Source of the DNA: Kitasatospora atroaurantiaca
GTDB taxonomy: Bacteria > Actinomycetota > Actinomycetes > Streptomycetales > Streptomycetaceae
Direction of reading: 5' to 3'
Length of the DNA stretch: 64,000 bases
Assembly (NCBI RefSeq): GCF_007828955.1
Contig: NZ_VIVR01000001.1
Span: forward strand, 3,534,001 to 3,598,000
The stretch's first letter is position 1; each line of letters begins with the position of its first letter. This document shows, piece by piece, positions 1 to 8,802 of this stretch. A model generated the notes under the pieces. The model did not search any database. It saw only the letters and a program-made list of their open reading frames with translations, and was not told the DNA's origin. The position numbers were made by a program, and so were the translations under genes.

Positions 1-239
1 GCGACCAGCGCGAACTGGACGTACCGGTCGGCGCGGGCGACCTGGTCGGCGTCCAGGCCGCAGGCCAGCGGGTCGAAGTCGCACTCGGCGGCGATCCGGG
101 AGCGGAACCCCTCGGGGTCGAAGAGGGTGATGCCCCGGGTCGCCGTGCGCCCGGCGGTGAGCAGGTCCCAGAAGGCCGGGACCCCCACACCGCCGGGGGC
201 GACGATGCCGATCCCGGTGACCGCCACCCGCCGGGTCAC
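1..239 (-). CDS. Type II PKS ketosynthase alpha (KS-alpha), N-terminal part
   Basis: About 80 N-terminal residues of a beta-ketoacyl synthase are readable on the minus strand before the window ends, beginning [11 protein letters not shown] and continuing with the motif [14 protein letters not shown] typical of KS-alpha subunits of aromatic polyketide synthases. KS-alpha condenses malonyl units on an ACP together with the chain-length factor. The GTG start overlaps the stop codon of the upstream cupin gene (GTGA), so the two are probably translationally coupled. With the cupin and the SchA/CurD-like gene upstream, the order matches ORFI-II-III of whiE spore-pigment clusters. The catalytic Cys lies outside the window, so activity cannot be judged. 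Confidence 0.85.
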   Translation of the reverse strand, partial: MTRRVAVTGIGIVAPGGVGVPAFWDLLTAGRTATRGITLFDPEGFRSRIAAECDFDPLACGLDADQVARADRYVQFALV

Positions 240-661
240 GAGGTCACCTCGGCATGTTCCGGGGGCAGGGCCCTCGGCGTCTCCTCGGTGTCCACGTGGC
301 CGAGGTCGGGCCTGGGGGCCAGCGGGCCGAGGTGGAACACCATCCGGGCCTCGGTCCTCCCCACGTTGCGGAACCGGTGGCGCATGTCCACGGGGATCAT
401 CAGGCCCTGGTCGGGGCCGAGGGCGTGCGGGACCCCGTCGAGGTCCACCTCGAGGTCACCACAGACTACGTACACGAACTCTTCGGAGTACGGGTGGTAG
501 TGCTCGCCGATTCGCTCCCCCGGCTGCACGATGGCCAGGCCCATGAACCCGCTGGTGGCACCCACCGCGGTGGGTGTGAGCATGGCGCGCAGGTCGCCGC
601 CGCGTCGGCGGTTCGGCTCGGCGTCGTCGACGTGCACGATGCGTGGGAACTGCGTGGTCAT
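236..661 (-). CDS. Cupin-fold protein of polyketide cluster (whiE ORFII/TcmJ-like)
   Basis: A 141-residue single-domain cupin. The metal-site pattern is seen in [13 protein letters not shown], followed by a beta-barrel ending in the second cupin motif ([12 protein letters not shown]). Small cupins of this type sit in nearly all spore-pigment and many aromatic polyketide clusters and are thought to help cyclisation or quinone formation; that role is known for the family and only inferred here. The start is the ATG at 661, because GGAG lies at the right distance just upstream and would be inside the coding region with the alternative TTG at 676. It lies 71 bp downstream of the SchA-like gene and overlaps the KS-alpha start by 4 bp, so these form one operon. 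Confidence 0.82.
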   Translation of the reverse strand: MTTQFPRIVHVDDAEPNRRRGGDLRAMLTPTAVGATSGFMGLAIVQPGERIGEHYHPYSEEFVYVVCGDLEVDLDGVPHALGPDQGLMIPVDMRHRFRNVGRTEARMVFHLGPLAPRPDLGHVDTEETPRALPPEHAEVTS

Positions 662-732
662 GGTTACTGCCTCCAAGTAGCGTTACAGGGAAGGTCCCTG
701 ACGGACGGTGGGTCCGCCGGGGCACAGGCGGC

Positions 733-1821
733 TCAGGCGTCCTTCGCGCGGCGGTCGGTGACCAGGCTCATCGCGCACTCACCGAGGAAGCGGCCGATCG
801 CCGCGTCGGTGCGCAGCTCGTGCCCGCCGAGTTCGACCAGGCGGCTGAGCACGCCCGCGGCCCGGGGGCCGACGATGCCGAGCGCCAGGCGGGGCACCGA
901 CTCCGGCGGAGCCGTCAGATCGACCAGCCGGACCACGGTGTCCTCCCGCTGGAAGATGGTGCTCGCCGCGAGCGCGTTCGACTTCTCGTCCATCGCCAGC
1001 TGGTCCTGGCGGGCCAGCAGCCCGGCCAGCGCCGCTCCGCAGCCCATGCGGACCGGGTACAGCAGCGCGTGCCGGCTGAGCTCGGCCGGTGCGCCGTCCC
1101 TGGCCAGGTGGTGCACCGAGGGCAGCGCGGCCCGCATGAAGAACGAGCGCGCCGACTCCGGATCGCCGAGGTCGCGGGCCTCCTCCAGGTGCGGGTTGAT
1201 GGCCTCCTCCACCGAACGGACCTCGGGCTGCATCGCCACGTGCCGCAGGGCCGCGCCGAGATCGCCGGAGACCTCGACGGCCCGCACCACCCGGTTGCCG
1301 CGCATGAAGAGCGAGGTCCGGCAGAGCCGGGTGTGCCCGTCCACCCGGGCGGCCGGCGAGGTGTAGCCCGCCAGGATCTGCGCCACGGCCTTCTCGCTGC
1401 CGGGCTTCACGGTGAAGGTCAGGGCGTGCCGGACGATGCCGTCGGTGACCGGGGCCGGCCCGTCGAAGGTCTCCGTACCGGTGGTCTCCCGCATGATGCT
1501 GAAGCGCAGCGAACGGGTGTCCCGCACGCACCCGTGCAGGGGCTTCACCATCGCGCGGTGCGCCGCGCTGTCCACCCAGGCCAGGAACGGCTGCGCGCTC
1601 TCCCACTCACTGGTGATCAGCCACTGCGAGGGGTCCTCGATCGACTGGCACAGCTGGTCGCTGACATGGCCGGGCACGGCGGCCACCTGGTGGCGCAGCT
1701 GCTCGTACGCGTCCAGGAAGCGCTGCTGCGCGCCGTCCATGATGTCGCACAGCAGGACCACGCGGAGCCTGGAGGAGGCGAGTGCGGGGCGACGCGATGC
1801 GGGTTCGGTCAGGGTCGTCAT
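733..1821 (-). CDS. SchA/CurD-like protein (whiE ORFI type)
   Basis: A 362-residue protein with two repeated ferredoxin-like halves resembling antibiotic-biosynthesis-monooxygenase folds (VTDGIVRHALTFTVKPGSE in the middle, residues about 10-100 and 130-210). Proteins of the SchA/CurD family are the first gene of spore-pigment operons; their exact reaction is not established. The ATG at 1821 is preceded by AAGGAG with 8 bases spacing, which decides it over longer in-frame reading to 2076. First gene of the minus-strand operon SchA-cupin-KS, divergent from the FAD hydroxylase. Confidence 0.85.
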   Translation of the reverse strand: MTTLTEPASRRPALASSRLRVVLLCDIMDGAQQRFLDAYEQLRHQVAAVPGHVSDQLCQSIEDPSQWLITSEWESAQPFLAWVDSAAHRAMVKPLHGCVRDTRSLRFSIMRETTGTETFDGPAPVTDGIVRHALTFTVKPGSEKAVAQILAGYTSPAARVDGHTRLCRTSLFMRGNRVVRAVEVSGDLGAALRHVAMQPEVRSVEEAINPHLEEARDLGDPESARSFFMRAALPSVHHLARDGAPAELSRHALLYPVRMGCGAALAGLLARQDQLAMDEKSNALAASTIFQREDTVVRLVDLTAPPESVPRLALGIVGPRAAGVLSRLVELGGHELRTDAAIGRFLGECAMSLVTDRRAKDA

Positions 1822-2142
1822 GTTCCACTTCTCCTTGAAGGACGAACAGCCGCCGGACCGGGGCACGGAGATTGTCTGCGTGACCTGACGCAGCGTGAGC
1901 TGTCGGTCCGCGGTTCCTGAGGGCTGCGGTTCCTGAGGGCCGGTCAGCGCCGCCGTATCGGAACAGTCCGCCCGCTGCCGGGATCCGGCCCTTGAGGCCT
2001 GAGGTCGATCGTGGTGTCCCGCCACGGATGGCGCGAGAGCTGGAAGCCATCCGAGCGAAAAGCCGGGACATGACACTCCCGGCCGAGCGCGAACGCGCGT
2101 CTCACTGGACTCTGGAGCTGGGCTAGAGACTGGAGCAACGTG
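1822..2142. promoter_or_regulatory. Divergent promoter region of pigment cluster
   Basis: The 321 bp between the SchA-like gene and the FAD hydroxylase have no gene. In characterised whiE loci this spacer carries two divergent developmentally controlled promoters, one of them sigma-F dependent; the same arrangement is inferred here from gene order. It contains a 16-bp direct repeat (1910-1941). I did not identify convincing -35/-10 boxes. Confidence 0.5.
1910..1941. repeat. Two tandem 16-bp repeats in pigment promoter region
   Basis: The 16-mer GCGGTTCCTGAGGGCY occurs twice head to tail (1910-1925 and 1926-1941), about 90-110 bp upstream of the SchA-like start. It could be a double binding site for a regulator of the pigment operon, or a local slippage duplication; the sequence alone does not separate these. 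Confidence 0.55.
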
Positions 2143-3768
2143 ATGAACTCGAAGGTCGACGACCGGGTGCCGGTCCTCATCGTGGGCGGCTCACTGGTGG
2201 GGTTGTCCGCCTCGCTCTTCCTGGGCCGGCTCGGTGTCAAGCACCTGCTGGTCGAGAAGCACGCGGGCACTTCGCACCACCCGCGCGGCCGTGGCAACAA
2301 CGTCCGGACGATGGAACTGTTCCGGGTGGCGGGGGTGGAGCAGCTGATCCGCGAGGCGGCCTCCGTGCTCGCCGAGAACCACGGCATCCTGCAGGCCGAG
2401 ACGCTCGCCGGGATGGACCAGGAGTGGCTGTTCAAGGAGATCGACCCGGGCGGTGCACTGGCGCGCTTCAGCCCGTCCGGCTGGTGCCTGTGCAGCCAGA
2501 ACGACCTGGAGCCGGTACTCCTGCACCGGGCCCGTGAGCTCGGCGGCGACCTGCGGTTCGGCACCGAGCTGGTCTCCTTCGAGCAGGACGCCGACGGGGT
2601 GACCACCGTCCTGCGCAGCCGGGAGAGCGGCGAGGAGCAGACCGTCCGCGCCGACTACCTCATCGCCGCGGACGGGCCGCGCAGCCCCGTCCGGGAGCGG
2701 CTCGGCATCGGGCAGACCGGGCCCGGCGACCTGTTCCACAACGTCAGCATCACCTTCCGGGCCAAGCGGCTCGCCGACGTGGTCGGCGACCGGCGCTTCA
2801 TCGCCTGCTACCTGACGAACCCGCAGGGCGCCGGCGCCCTGCTGCCGGTGGACAACCGGGAGCAGTGGGTCTTCCACGCCCCCTGGCACCCGGACCGGGG
2901 CGAGACGCTGGAGGAGTTCACCGACGAGCGGTGCGTGGCCCACATCAGGGCGGCGACCGGTGTGCCCGACCTGGAGGTCGAGATCACCGGAAAGGCCCCC
3001 TGGCATGCCGCCGAACGGGTCGCCGAGCGCTACGGCTCCGGCCGGGTCTTCCTCGCCGGCGACTCCGCCCACGAGATGTCGCCGACCGGCGCCTTCGGGT
3101 CGAACACCGGGATCCAGGACGCGCACAACCTGGTCTGGAAGCTGGCCGCCGTGCTGAACGGCTGGGCCGGGCCCGGCCTGCTCGACACCTACGGCCAGGA
3201 ACGGCAGCCGGTGGCGCGCGCCACCAGTGCCCGGGCCTCGGCCCGCTCGGCGGAGCACAGGCACCCCGGCTACGACGCGGTGCCCGGCACCGGCCGGCAG
3301 AGCAACGTCCTCGCCGTGGCCCTCGGCTACCGCTACCCCGCGGGCGCCGTGGTCGGCCCGGACCAGGACGGGCCGGCCGTGCCGGACCGCTTCGAGGCGA
3401 ACGGGGAGCCGGGCAGCCGCGCCCCGCACCTGTGGGTGCACCGGGCAGGAGTACGGCAGTCCACCCTCGACCTGTTCGAGGACTCCCTGGTGCTCCTCAC
3501 GGGGCCGGGCGGTGGCTCCTGGCACGCGGCGGCGCAGCGGCTCGCCGGGCGGCTCGGGATCCCCCTGGAGGCGTACCGGATCAGCAGCGACCCGCAGCAC
3601 GAGCTGGCCCCGGAGCCCGGCAGCGACTGGGCGGAGGCCTACGGGACGAAGGCCGACGGCGCGGTCCTGGTACGGCCGGACGGGTTCGTGGCCTGGCGGG
3701 CGGACGGGGCTGTGGCCGACGCGGAGGCGGTGCTCGGCGACGTCCTGCGGGTGGTGCTCCGCCGGTAG
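2143..3768 (+). CDS. FAD-dependent aromatic hydroxylase (whiE ORFVIII/SchC type)
   Basis: A 541-residue group A flavoprotein monooxygenase of the FAD_binding_3 family. The Rossmann motif is VGGSLVGLSASLF (about residues 12-25), the DG motif is ADGPRSPVRE (about 175-185) and the FAD ribityl motif is FLAGDSAHEMSPTGAFG (about 305-320); a thioredoxin-like C-terminal domain follows. It probably hydroxylates the aromatic polyketide skeleton with NAD(P)H and oxygen. GGAG at 2132-2135 fits the ATG at 2143; a GTG at 2140 is the in-frame neighbour. Divergent from the pigment operon, as in whiE. Confidence 0.88.
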   Translation: MNSKVDDRVPVLIVGGSLVGLSASLFLGRLGVKHLLVEKHAGTSHHPRGRGNNVRTMELFRVAGVEQLIREAASVLAENHGILQAETLAGMDQEWLFKEIDPGGALARFSPSGWCLCSQNDLEPVLLHRARELGGDLRFGTELVSFEQDADGVTTVLRSRESGEEQTVRADYLIAADGPRSPVRERLGIGQTGPGDLFHNVSITFRAKRLADVVGDRRFIACYLTNPQGAGALLPVDNREQWVFHAPWHPDRGETLEEFTDERCVAHIRAATGVPDLEVEITGKAPWHAAERVAERYGSGRVFLAGDSAHEMSPTGAFGSNTGIQDAHNLVWKLAAVLNGWAGPGLLDTYGQERQPVARATSARASARSAEHRHPGYDAVPGTGRQSNVLAVALGYRYPAGAVVGPDQDGPAVPDRFEANGEPGSRAPHLWVHRAGVRQSTLDLFEDSLVLLTGPGGGSWHAAAQRLAGRLGIPLEAYRISSDPQHELAPEPGSDWAEAYGTKADGAVLVRPDGFVAWRADGAVADAEAVLGDVLRVVLRR

Positions 3769-3790
3769 GCGAGGCCGCGGGCCGACCAGA

Positions 3791-3863
3791 GGGGCGCGGG
3801 GAAGTGCGCGACATCGGAAGTGACGGCGCCGCACCTTCCGCCTCGCGCAGTTCCCCGCGCCCC
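3791..3863. terminator. Long palindromic repeat between convergent genes (copy 1)
   Basis: GGGGCGCGGGGAAGTGCGCGA at the left pairs with its near-complement at 3843-3863 around a 30-nt loop. It lies between the 3' ends of the hydroxylase and the exporter, so it can terminate both. The same element with the same arms recurs at 8681-8755. Such GGGCGCGGGGAACTGCGCGA palindromes are a dispersed repeat family in Streptomyces chromosomes. Confidence 0.75.
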
Positions 3864-3886
3864 CGTAGTTGCCCGAACCTGATCGG

Positions 3887-5395
3887 CTACGGCCTCGCTG
3901 CCGCGAGGGCCCGGCGGGCGCGGCCGCCGAACAGGTCGGCCAGCGCCGCCAGCAGGGCCAGCGCGACGAAGGCGAGCGCCACCAGCAGGGCCTGCTGGAA
4001 GGCCCCGGCCCAGTCCTGATGGTGGGCCGCGGCCTGGGAGAAGAACACCGACCCCACGGCCGCGATCCCGATTGCCGAGCCGATCCGCTGCGCGGTCTGC
4101 AGCACTCCCCCGGCGCTGCCGGCCCGGACAACCGGGACCTCACCGAGCGTCAGGGTCTGGTTCGGCGAGACCACGAGGCCGCTGCCGACCCCGGCCACCA
4201 GCAGCGGCAGCGCCGTCGCCCAGCCGACCTGGCGGCCGGACCACAGGTGGACGGCGAGTGCGGCCCCGGTCAGACCGAGCACCACCAGGACCAGACCGAA
4301 GGTCACCAGCGGCCGGCCGAAGCGGTGCACCACCCGGCCGCCGACCGCCGCGGACACCCCCGATCCGAGCGCGAACGGCGTGATCGCCAGGCCGGCCAGC
4401 AGGGCGCTGTAGTGCTGGCCGGCCTGCAGGTAGAGGCTGAAGATGAAGAAGATCGCCGTGAAGCCGGCGAAGTAGACCAGCGAGAGCAGCACGCCCAGCG
4501 AGTACGACCGGGCCTCGAACAGGCTCATCCGGACCAGGGGTTCCCGGCGGCGGCCGTAGCGGAGCTCCCAGGCGACGAACAGGGCCAGCAGGACCATCGC
4601 GACCGGTACCAGCAGCCATTTGGCGTCGTTCTGCCACTGCTGCTGCACGAAGGGGAGCAGCAGGAGCAGGGTGCCGCTGCCCAGCAGGAGGACCCCGACC
4701 GGGTCGAAGTCGCTCCGCCTGGGCTGCGCGCCGCCGGCCTGCGGCAGGGTGGGCGCGGGCAGCAGCCGGTACGCGGCCGGCAGGGCGAGGAGGCCGATCG
4801 GCAGGTTGACGTAGAACACCCAGCGCCAGCCCTCCCCGGCGCCGAAGGCCTCGATCAGAAGGCCGCCCAGCAGCGGTCCGACCGAGGTGGAGATGCCGAT
4901 GGTGGCCCCCAGCATGCCGAAGGCCCGGCCGCGCTCCGGCCCGCGGAAGAGCTGCTGGATGAAGCCGGAGACCTGCGGGACCAGGACACCGCCCGCCATC
5001 CCCTGGACCAGCCGGGCACCCACCAGCCAGGCCTCGTTCTGCGCGGCGCCGGCCACCGCGCTGGCGGCGGTGAAGAGGGCGAGACCGGTCATGAAGACGG
5101 CGCGCCGGCTGCGCGCGTCACCGAGCCGCCCGCCCGGGACGAGTGCCAGCCCGAAGGCGAGGGAGTAGCCGGAGAGCACCCACTGCACTCCGCTCTCCGA
5201 CAGGTGAAGGCCGTTGCGGACGGAGGGCAGGGCGACGTTGACGATGCTGACGTCGAGCAGGGTCATGAAGCCGGCCACCAGGCAGACCGCGAGCGCCTGC
5301 CAGCGCTGGTCGCGGCCCCGCCGCCCGGAGCCCGGGCCGGGTTCACCACGGGAGCTGAGGGCCGAGGAGCCGTTCGGCGGGAGCGGTGTGCTCAC
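3887..5395 (-). CDS. MFS drug exporter, DHA2 (14-TMS) family
   Basis: A 502-residue integral membrane protein with about 14 hydrophobic segments. Motif A is seen as GGRLGDARSRR after TM2 and the DHA2 signature in TM1 is FMTLLDVSIVNVALPSV; motif C appears as IGISTSVGPLLGG. These proteins export drugs or secondary metabolites with proton antiport. The GTG at 5395 is chosen because AAAGG lies 6-7 bases upstream and the residues after it form the usual short cytoplasmic tail before TM1. It is convergent with the pigment hydroxylase, divergent from the S9 peptidase, and could export a polyketide product, although no regulator is next to it. Confidence 0.88.
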   Translation of the reverse strand: MSTPLPPNGSSALSSRGEPGPGSGRRGRDQRWQALAVCLVAGFMTLLDVSIVNVALPSVRNGLHLSESGVQWVLSGYSLAFGLALVPGGRLGDARSRRAVFMTGLALFTAASAVAGAAQNEAWLVGARLVQGMAGGVLVPQVSGFIQQLFRGPERGRAFGMLGATIGISTSVGPLLGGLLIEAFGAGEGWRWVFYVNLPIGLLALPAAYRLLPAPTLPQAGGAQPRRSDFDPVGVLLLGSGTLLLLLPFVQQQWQNDAKWLLVPVAMVLLALFVAWELRYGRRREPLVRMSLFEARSYSLGVLLSLVYFAGFTAIFFIFSLYLQAGQHYSALLAGLAITPFALGSGVSAAVGGRVVHRFGRPLVTFGLVLVVLGLTGAALAVHLWSGRQVGWATALPLLVAGVGSGLVVSPNQTLTLGEVPVVRAGSAGGVLQTAQRIGSAIGIAAVGSVFFSQAAAHHQDWAGAFQQALLVALAFVALALLAALADLFGGRARRALAAARP

Positions 5396-5609
5396 GGGGG
5401 AGCCTTTCGCGGTGGAAACTGCGCCGTGCGCCACCCCACCGGGGCAGGCGGTCAGGACACAGTAGCGCGGCGGTTTGCCCCTGAACGTCCCGACTCGGCG
5501 CGCGGCGGCCAGATCAACTGCGTGCGCGAGATCGGAAGGCATCGACGTGTGCCCTACCGCTGTGTCCGCGGCGTTCCGCTCGCCACCCGCCATCGGGTTG
5601 GATGGGGGG

Positions 5610-7427
5610 ATGAGTGACGAGAAGAGCGCCGTACCGGCGTGGGAGCAGCGGTTCCGGGCGGCGCGGGTCTCACTGCCCGACTGGGCCGAGGACGCCCCCG
5701 AGCGGGCGCTGTACGTGTCGAACGCGACCGGCACGTACGAGGTGTACGCCTGGGACCGGACCGCCGACCGGCACCGGCAGGTGACCGACCGGCCGAACGG
5801 CACCACGGACGCCGAGCTGAGCCCGGACGGCCGCTGGATCTGGTGGTTCGACGACACCGACGGCGACGAGTTCGGCGTCTGGCGCCGCCAGCCCTTCATC
5901 GGCGGGCCGGACGAGGAGGCGGTGCCGGGCGTTCCCGCCGCGTACTCGGCGGGCCTGGCCCTGGGCCGGGACGGCACGGTCGTGGTCGGCACCTCCTCGG
6001 ACGACGACGGCACCACCCTTCACCTGCGCCAGCCCGGCGCGGCGGCGCCCGAGACGATCTACCATCACGAGGAGTACGGCGGCGTCGGCGACCTCAGCTA
6101 CGACTCCGCCCTGCTCGCGATCGACCACACCGAGCACGGCGACGCGATGCACTCGGCGATCCGGATCGTCCGCACCTCGGACGGCTCGACGGTGGCCGAG
6201 CTGGACGAGGTCACGGGCCGAGCGGAGCCGCGGGGCGTGGCCTGCCTGGGCTTCGCCCCCGCGGTCGGCGACCAGCGGCTGCTGGTCGCCCATCAGCGCC
6301 GGGGCCGCTGGGAGCCGATGCTCTGGGACGTCCTCACCGGCGAGGAGACGGAGCTGCTGCTCCGCGACGACCGGGGCGGCGAGTTCCCGGGCGACCTGTC
6401 GGCGCAGTGGCGCCCCGGGGCGCGGTCGCTGCTGGTCGAGCACGAGTACGAGGCGCGCAGCGAGCTCTTCTCCTACGACCTCGAGAAGGGCGAGCTGACC
6501 CGGCTGGAGACCCCGCGCGGCACCGTCGCCGGGGCAACGGCCAGGCCGGACGGGACGGTTGAGTTCCTCTGGTCCTCGGCCGCCGAGCCCTCGGCGGTAC
6601 GGTCGACCTCCGGCGCAGTGGTACTGCGCGCTCCCGGGCCGGTCCCGCCGAGCTCGGTGCCGGTGGAGGACGTCTGGGTGGAGGGCCCGGGCGGCCGGGT
6701 GCACGCACTGGTCCAGCGGCCGGACGGGGAGGGCCCGTTCCCGACCGTCTTCGAGGTCCACGGCGGCCCGACCCACCACGACAGCGACTCCTTCGCGGCC
6801 GGCCCCGCCGCCTGGCTGGACCACGGCTTCGCGGTGGTCCGCGTCAACTACCGCGGCTCGACCGGCTACGGCCAGGCATGGACGGACGCGCTGCGCGAGC
6901 GGGTCGGCCTGATCGAGCTGGAGGACATCGGCGCGGTACGGGACTGGGCGGTGTCCTCCGGGCTCGCCGACCCGGCGCAGCTGGTGCTCTCCGGCGGTTC
7001 CTGGGGCGGGTACCTGACGCTGCTCGGGCTCGGTGTGCAGAGCGGGAGTTGGACGCTCGGCCTGGCCGCGGTGCCGGTCGCCGACTACCTGACGGCGTAC
7101 GCCGACGAGATGGAGGCGCTCAAGTCGCTGGACCGCACGCTCTTCGGCGGCACCCCCGAGGAGGTTCCCGAGCGCTGGCAGGCCTCCTCGCCGATCACCT
7201 ACGTCGAGCAGGTGCAGGCGCCCGTCTACATCAGCGCCGGGGTGAACGACCCGCGCTGCCCGATCCAGCAGATCGAGAACTACGTCGGGCGGCTGGAGCA
7301 GCTGGGCAAGGTGCACGAGGTGTACCGCTACGACGCCGGGCACGGTTCGCTGGTGGTCGAGGAGCGGATCAAGCAGCTGCGGCTGGAGATCGACTTCGCC
7401 CTGCGGCACCTCGGGCGGGCCCGGTGA
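5610..7427 (+). CDS. S9-family prolyl oligopeptidase-like serine peptidase
   Basis: A 605-residue protein with an N-terminal beta-propeller (about 30-350) and a C-terminal alpha/beta hydrolase domain. The catalytic triad can be placed: Ser464 in GGSWGGY, Asp547 in VNDPRC and His578 in DAGHGS; the oxyanion HGGPT motif is at about 390. Peptidases of this S9C/acylaminoacyl type cut short peptides in the cytoplasm; no signal peptide is visible. The ATG at 5610 follows a G-rich ribosome-binding sequence. The stop overlaps the GTG of the following lipoprotein gene by 4 bases. Confidence 0.9.
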   Translation: MSDEKSAVPAWEQRFRAARVSLPDWAEDAPERALYVSNATGTYEVYAWDRTADRHRQVTDRPNGTTDAELSPDGRWIWWFDDTDGDEFGVWRRQPFIGGPDEEAVPGVPAAYSAGLALGRDGTVVVGTSSDDDGTTLHLRQPGAAAPETIYHHEEYGGVGDLSYDSALLAIDHTEHGDAMHSAIRIVRTSDGSTVAELDEVTGRAEPRGVACLGFAPAVGDQRLLVAHQRRGRWEPMLWDVLTGEETELLLRDDRGGEFPGDLSAQWRPGARSLLVEHEYEARSELFSYDLEKGELTRLETPRGTVAGATARPDGTVEFLWSSAAEPSAVRSTSGAVVLRAPGPVPPSSVPVEDVWVEGPGGRVHALVQRPDGEGPFPTVFEVHGGPTHHDSDSFAAGPAAWLDHGFAVVRVNYRGSTGYGQAWTDALRERVGLIELEDIGAVRDWAVSSGLADPAQLVLSGGSWGGYLTLLGLGVQSGSWTLGLAAVPVADYLTAYADEMEALKSLDRTLFGGTPEEVPERWQASSPITYVEQVQAPVYISAGVNDPRCPIQQIENYVGRLEQLGKVHEVYRYDAGHGSLVVEERIKQLRLEIDFALRHLGRAR

Positions 7428-7771
7428 TCAGACGCTGGGCCCTGGCGACGGGCGTCGTGCTCGCCGTACTGCTCACGGCCACGGCGTGCTCGGGCGAGAG
7501 CGAGGACCCCTGCGGAGACTCGCAGGCGGCCGAGCGGGCTGACGAGCCGGTACCGGCCGGAGATCCCGTAGTGGCCGGGGAGCCGGTACTGACCGCGCAG
7601 TTGCTCGCCAAGTCGGGGAAGGGATCCAAGGGTTCCAAGGGGCGGCGGGTGGTGCACCACCACTCGAACTCGAACTCCAGCTCGGGCCGGTCGGACGGGT
7701 GCGGCGTTCCTTCGCCGTCGCCCTCGGTCTCCCTGACCCCCAGGATCCCGGCGGCCCCGACGAAGCGTTAG
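7424..7771 (+). CDS. Small putative lipoprotein coupled to the S9 peptidase
   Basis: A 115-residue product starting at a GTG that overlaps the peptidase stop (GTGA), which implies translational coupling. The N-terminus is basic (IRRW), then hydrophobic, and ends at a lipobox-like LLTATAC with Cys near residue 22, so the mature protein would be membrane-anchored outside the cell. The remainder is low complexity: a GSKGSKGRR stretch, three His, an SNSNSSS run and a Pro/Ser tail. I recognise no domain and assign no function. Confidence 0.6.
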   Translation: MIRRWALATGVVLAVLLTATACSGESEDPCGDSQAAERADEPVPAGDPVVAGEPVLTAQLLAKSGKGSKGSKGRRVVHHHSNSNSSSGRSDGCGVPSPSPSVSLTPRIPAAPTKR

Positions 7772-7804
7772 CCCTCCGCGGGTGGCGGTGGCGGTGGCGG
7801 TGGC

Positions 7805-8590
7805 TCAGTCCAGGGCCGGATCGAGACCGAGGACCCGGTCCTGGGCCGCCTCCGCCTCGCGGCGCACCAGGCGGAACCACATGAAGACGACGAAACCCGC
7901 GAAGACGAACCACTCCAGCGTGTAGCCGAGATTCTGGAAGGCCCGCAGGCTCAGCCCGTTGCCGCCCTGCGGCTGGACGGTGGGCACCACGGTGAGCCCG
8001 GCCGGTACGGCGTCGGCGGCCACCCAGCCGTCGTACGTCCCGTACGGCAGGACGTTGACCAGCGCGGCCGGGCTGATCGTGCCCAGCTGGCCGGACGGCA
8101 GCCCGCCGGCCACCGCGCCGCCGCTGCCGCTGGTCTCCGGTGCCTGCAGCCGTCCGGTGACGGTCACCTCGCCGCTCGGTACGGCGGGCGCCGGGGCCGC
8201 ACCCGGCGAGCCGGCGGCCCAGCCCCGGACCACGGCGACGGCCCGGCCGTCGGCGGTGCGGAGCGGGGTCAGAACGTAGTAGCCCTGCCGGCCGTCCACG
8301 GTGCGGTTGGGGACGAGCAGTTGGTGCGCCGGGTCGTAGCTGCCGGTGGCGGTGACGGCCCGGCCGACCGTGTCCGTGCCCACCTTGGACTGCGCGGTCG
8401 CCAGCACGCTGCCGAGCGGGACGGCCTCGCCCGGGGCGGCGGCGGCCGAGCGGGCGGCGTCCTGGTGGGTGGACACCCGGTCCTCGAAGCGGCCGAGCTG
8501 CCAGGAGCCGAGCCAGATGCAGACCGCGACGGCCACCAGGGCGACGACGGTGCCGCCCAGCCAGCGCGAAGTCAGGAGAAACCGGTACAC
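7805..8590 (-). CDS. SURF1 family protein, cytochrome oxidase assembly
   Basis: A 261-residue SURF1 homologue with the family N-terminal motif GSWQLGRFEDRV after TM1 (about 8-28), a periplasm-facing central domain (GYYVLTPLRTADGRAVAVVRGW) and a second TM near the C-terminus (GYTLEWFVFAGFVVFMWF). SURF1 proteins help insert heme a into cytochrome c oxidase. The GTG giving V-Y-R-F-L-L is preferred because actinobacterial SURF1 proteins begin that way; other in-frame GTG codons lie a few residues upstream. Convergent with the lipoprotein gene, 33 bp apart. Confidence 0.88.
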   Translation of the reverse strand: MYRFLLTSRWLGGTVVALVAVAVCIWLGSWQLGRFEDRVSTHQDAARSAAAAPGEAVPLGSVLATAQSKVGTDTVGRAVTATGSYDPAHQLLVPNRTVDGRQGYYVLTPLRTADGRAVAVVRGWAAGSPGAAPAPAVPSGEVTVTGRLQAPETSGSGGAVAGGLPSGQLGTISPAALVNVLPYGTYDGWVAADAVPAGLTVVPTVQPQGGNGLSLRAFQNLGYTLEWFVFAGFVVFMWFRLVRREAEAAQDRVLGLDPALD

Positions 8591-8680
8591 ACCCACCACG
8601 GTAACGACTGCTCCCCGCACCCCGGCCGCAGGGGTCGCCGCTGTGCGGCTCCGCCGGTAGGCACGGCGCCAGCGAGAACA

Positions 8681-8755
8681 GGGGCGCGGGGAACTGCGCG
8701 AAATCGGGAGGGCACAGGTCGTCGCCTTCCGATCTCGCGCAGTTCCCCGCGCCCC
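8681..8755. terminator. Long palindromic repeat (copy 2)
   Basis: GGGGCGCGGGGAACTGCGCGA pairs exactly with its complement at 8734-8754 around a loop of about 32 nt. It lies downstream of the 8803-9936 gene and upstream of SURF1, both minus strand, so it probably terminates the sigma-factor operon. It is nearly identical to 3791-3863. Confidence 0.75.
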
Positions 8756-8802
8756 TGGGATGCCCAATCATGATCGTGCACCTACTGGCGAAGCCTCTAC
8801 GG

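Noticed and set aside
254..1366. Long plus-strand frames opposite the pigment genes
   Set aside because: They are Arg/Gly/Pro-rich antisense shadows of well-supported minus-strand genes, an effect of high GC content.
3869..5617. 582-residue plus-strand frame opposite the first MFS exporter
   Set aside because: The composition (Gln, Arg, Glu and Gly rich, no domain) is that of an antisense shadow; the minus strand encodes a clear 14-TM exporter.
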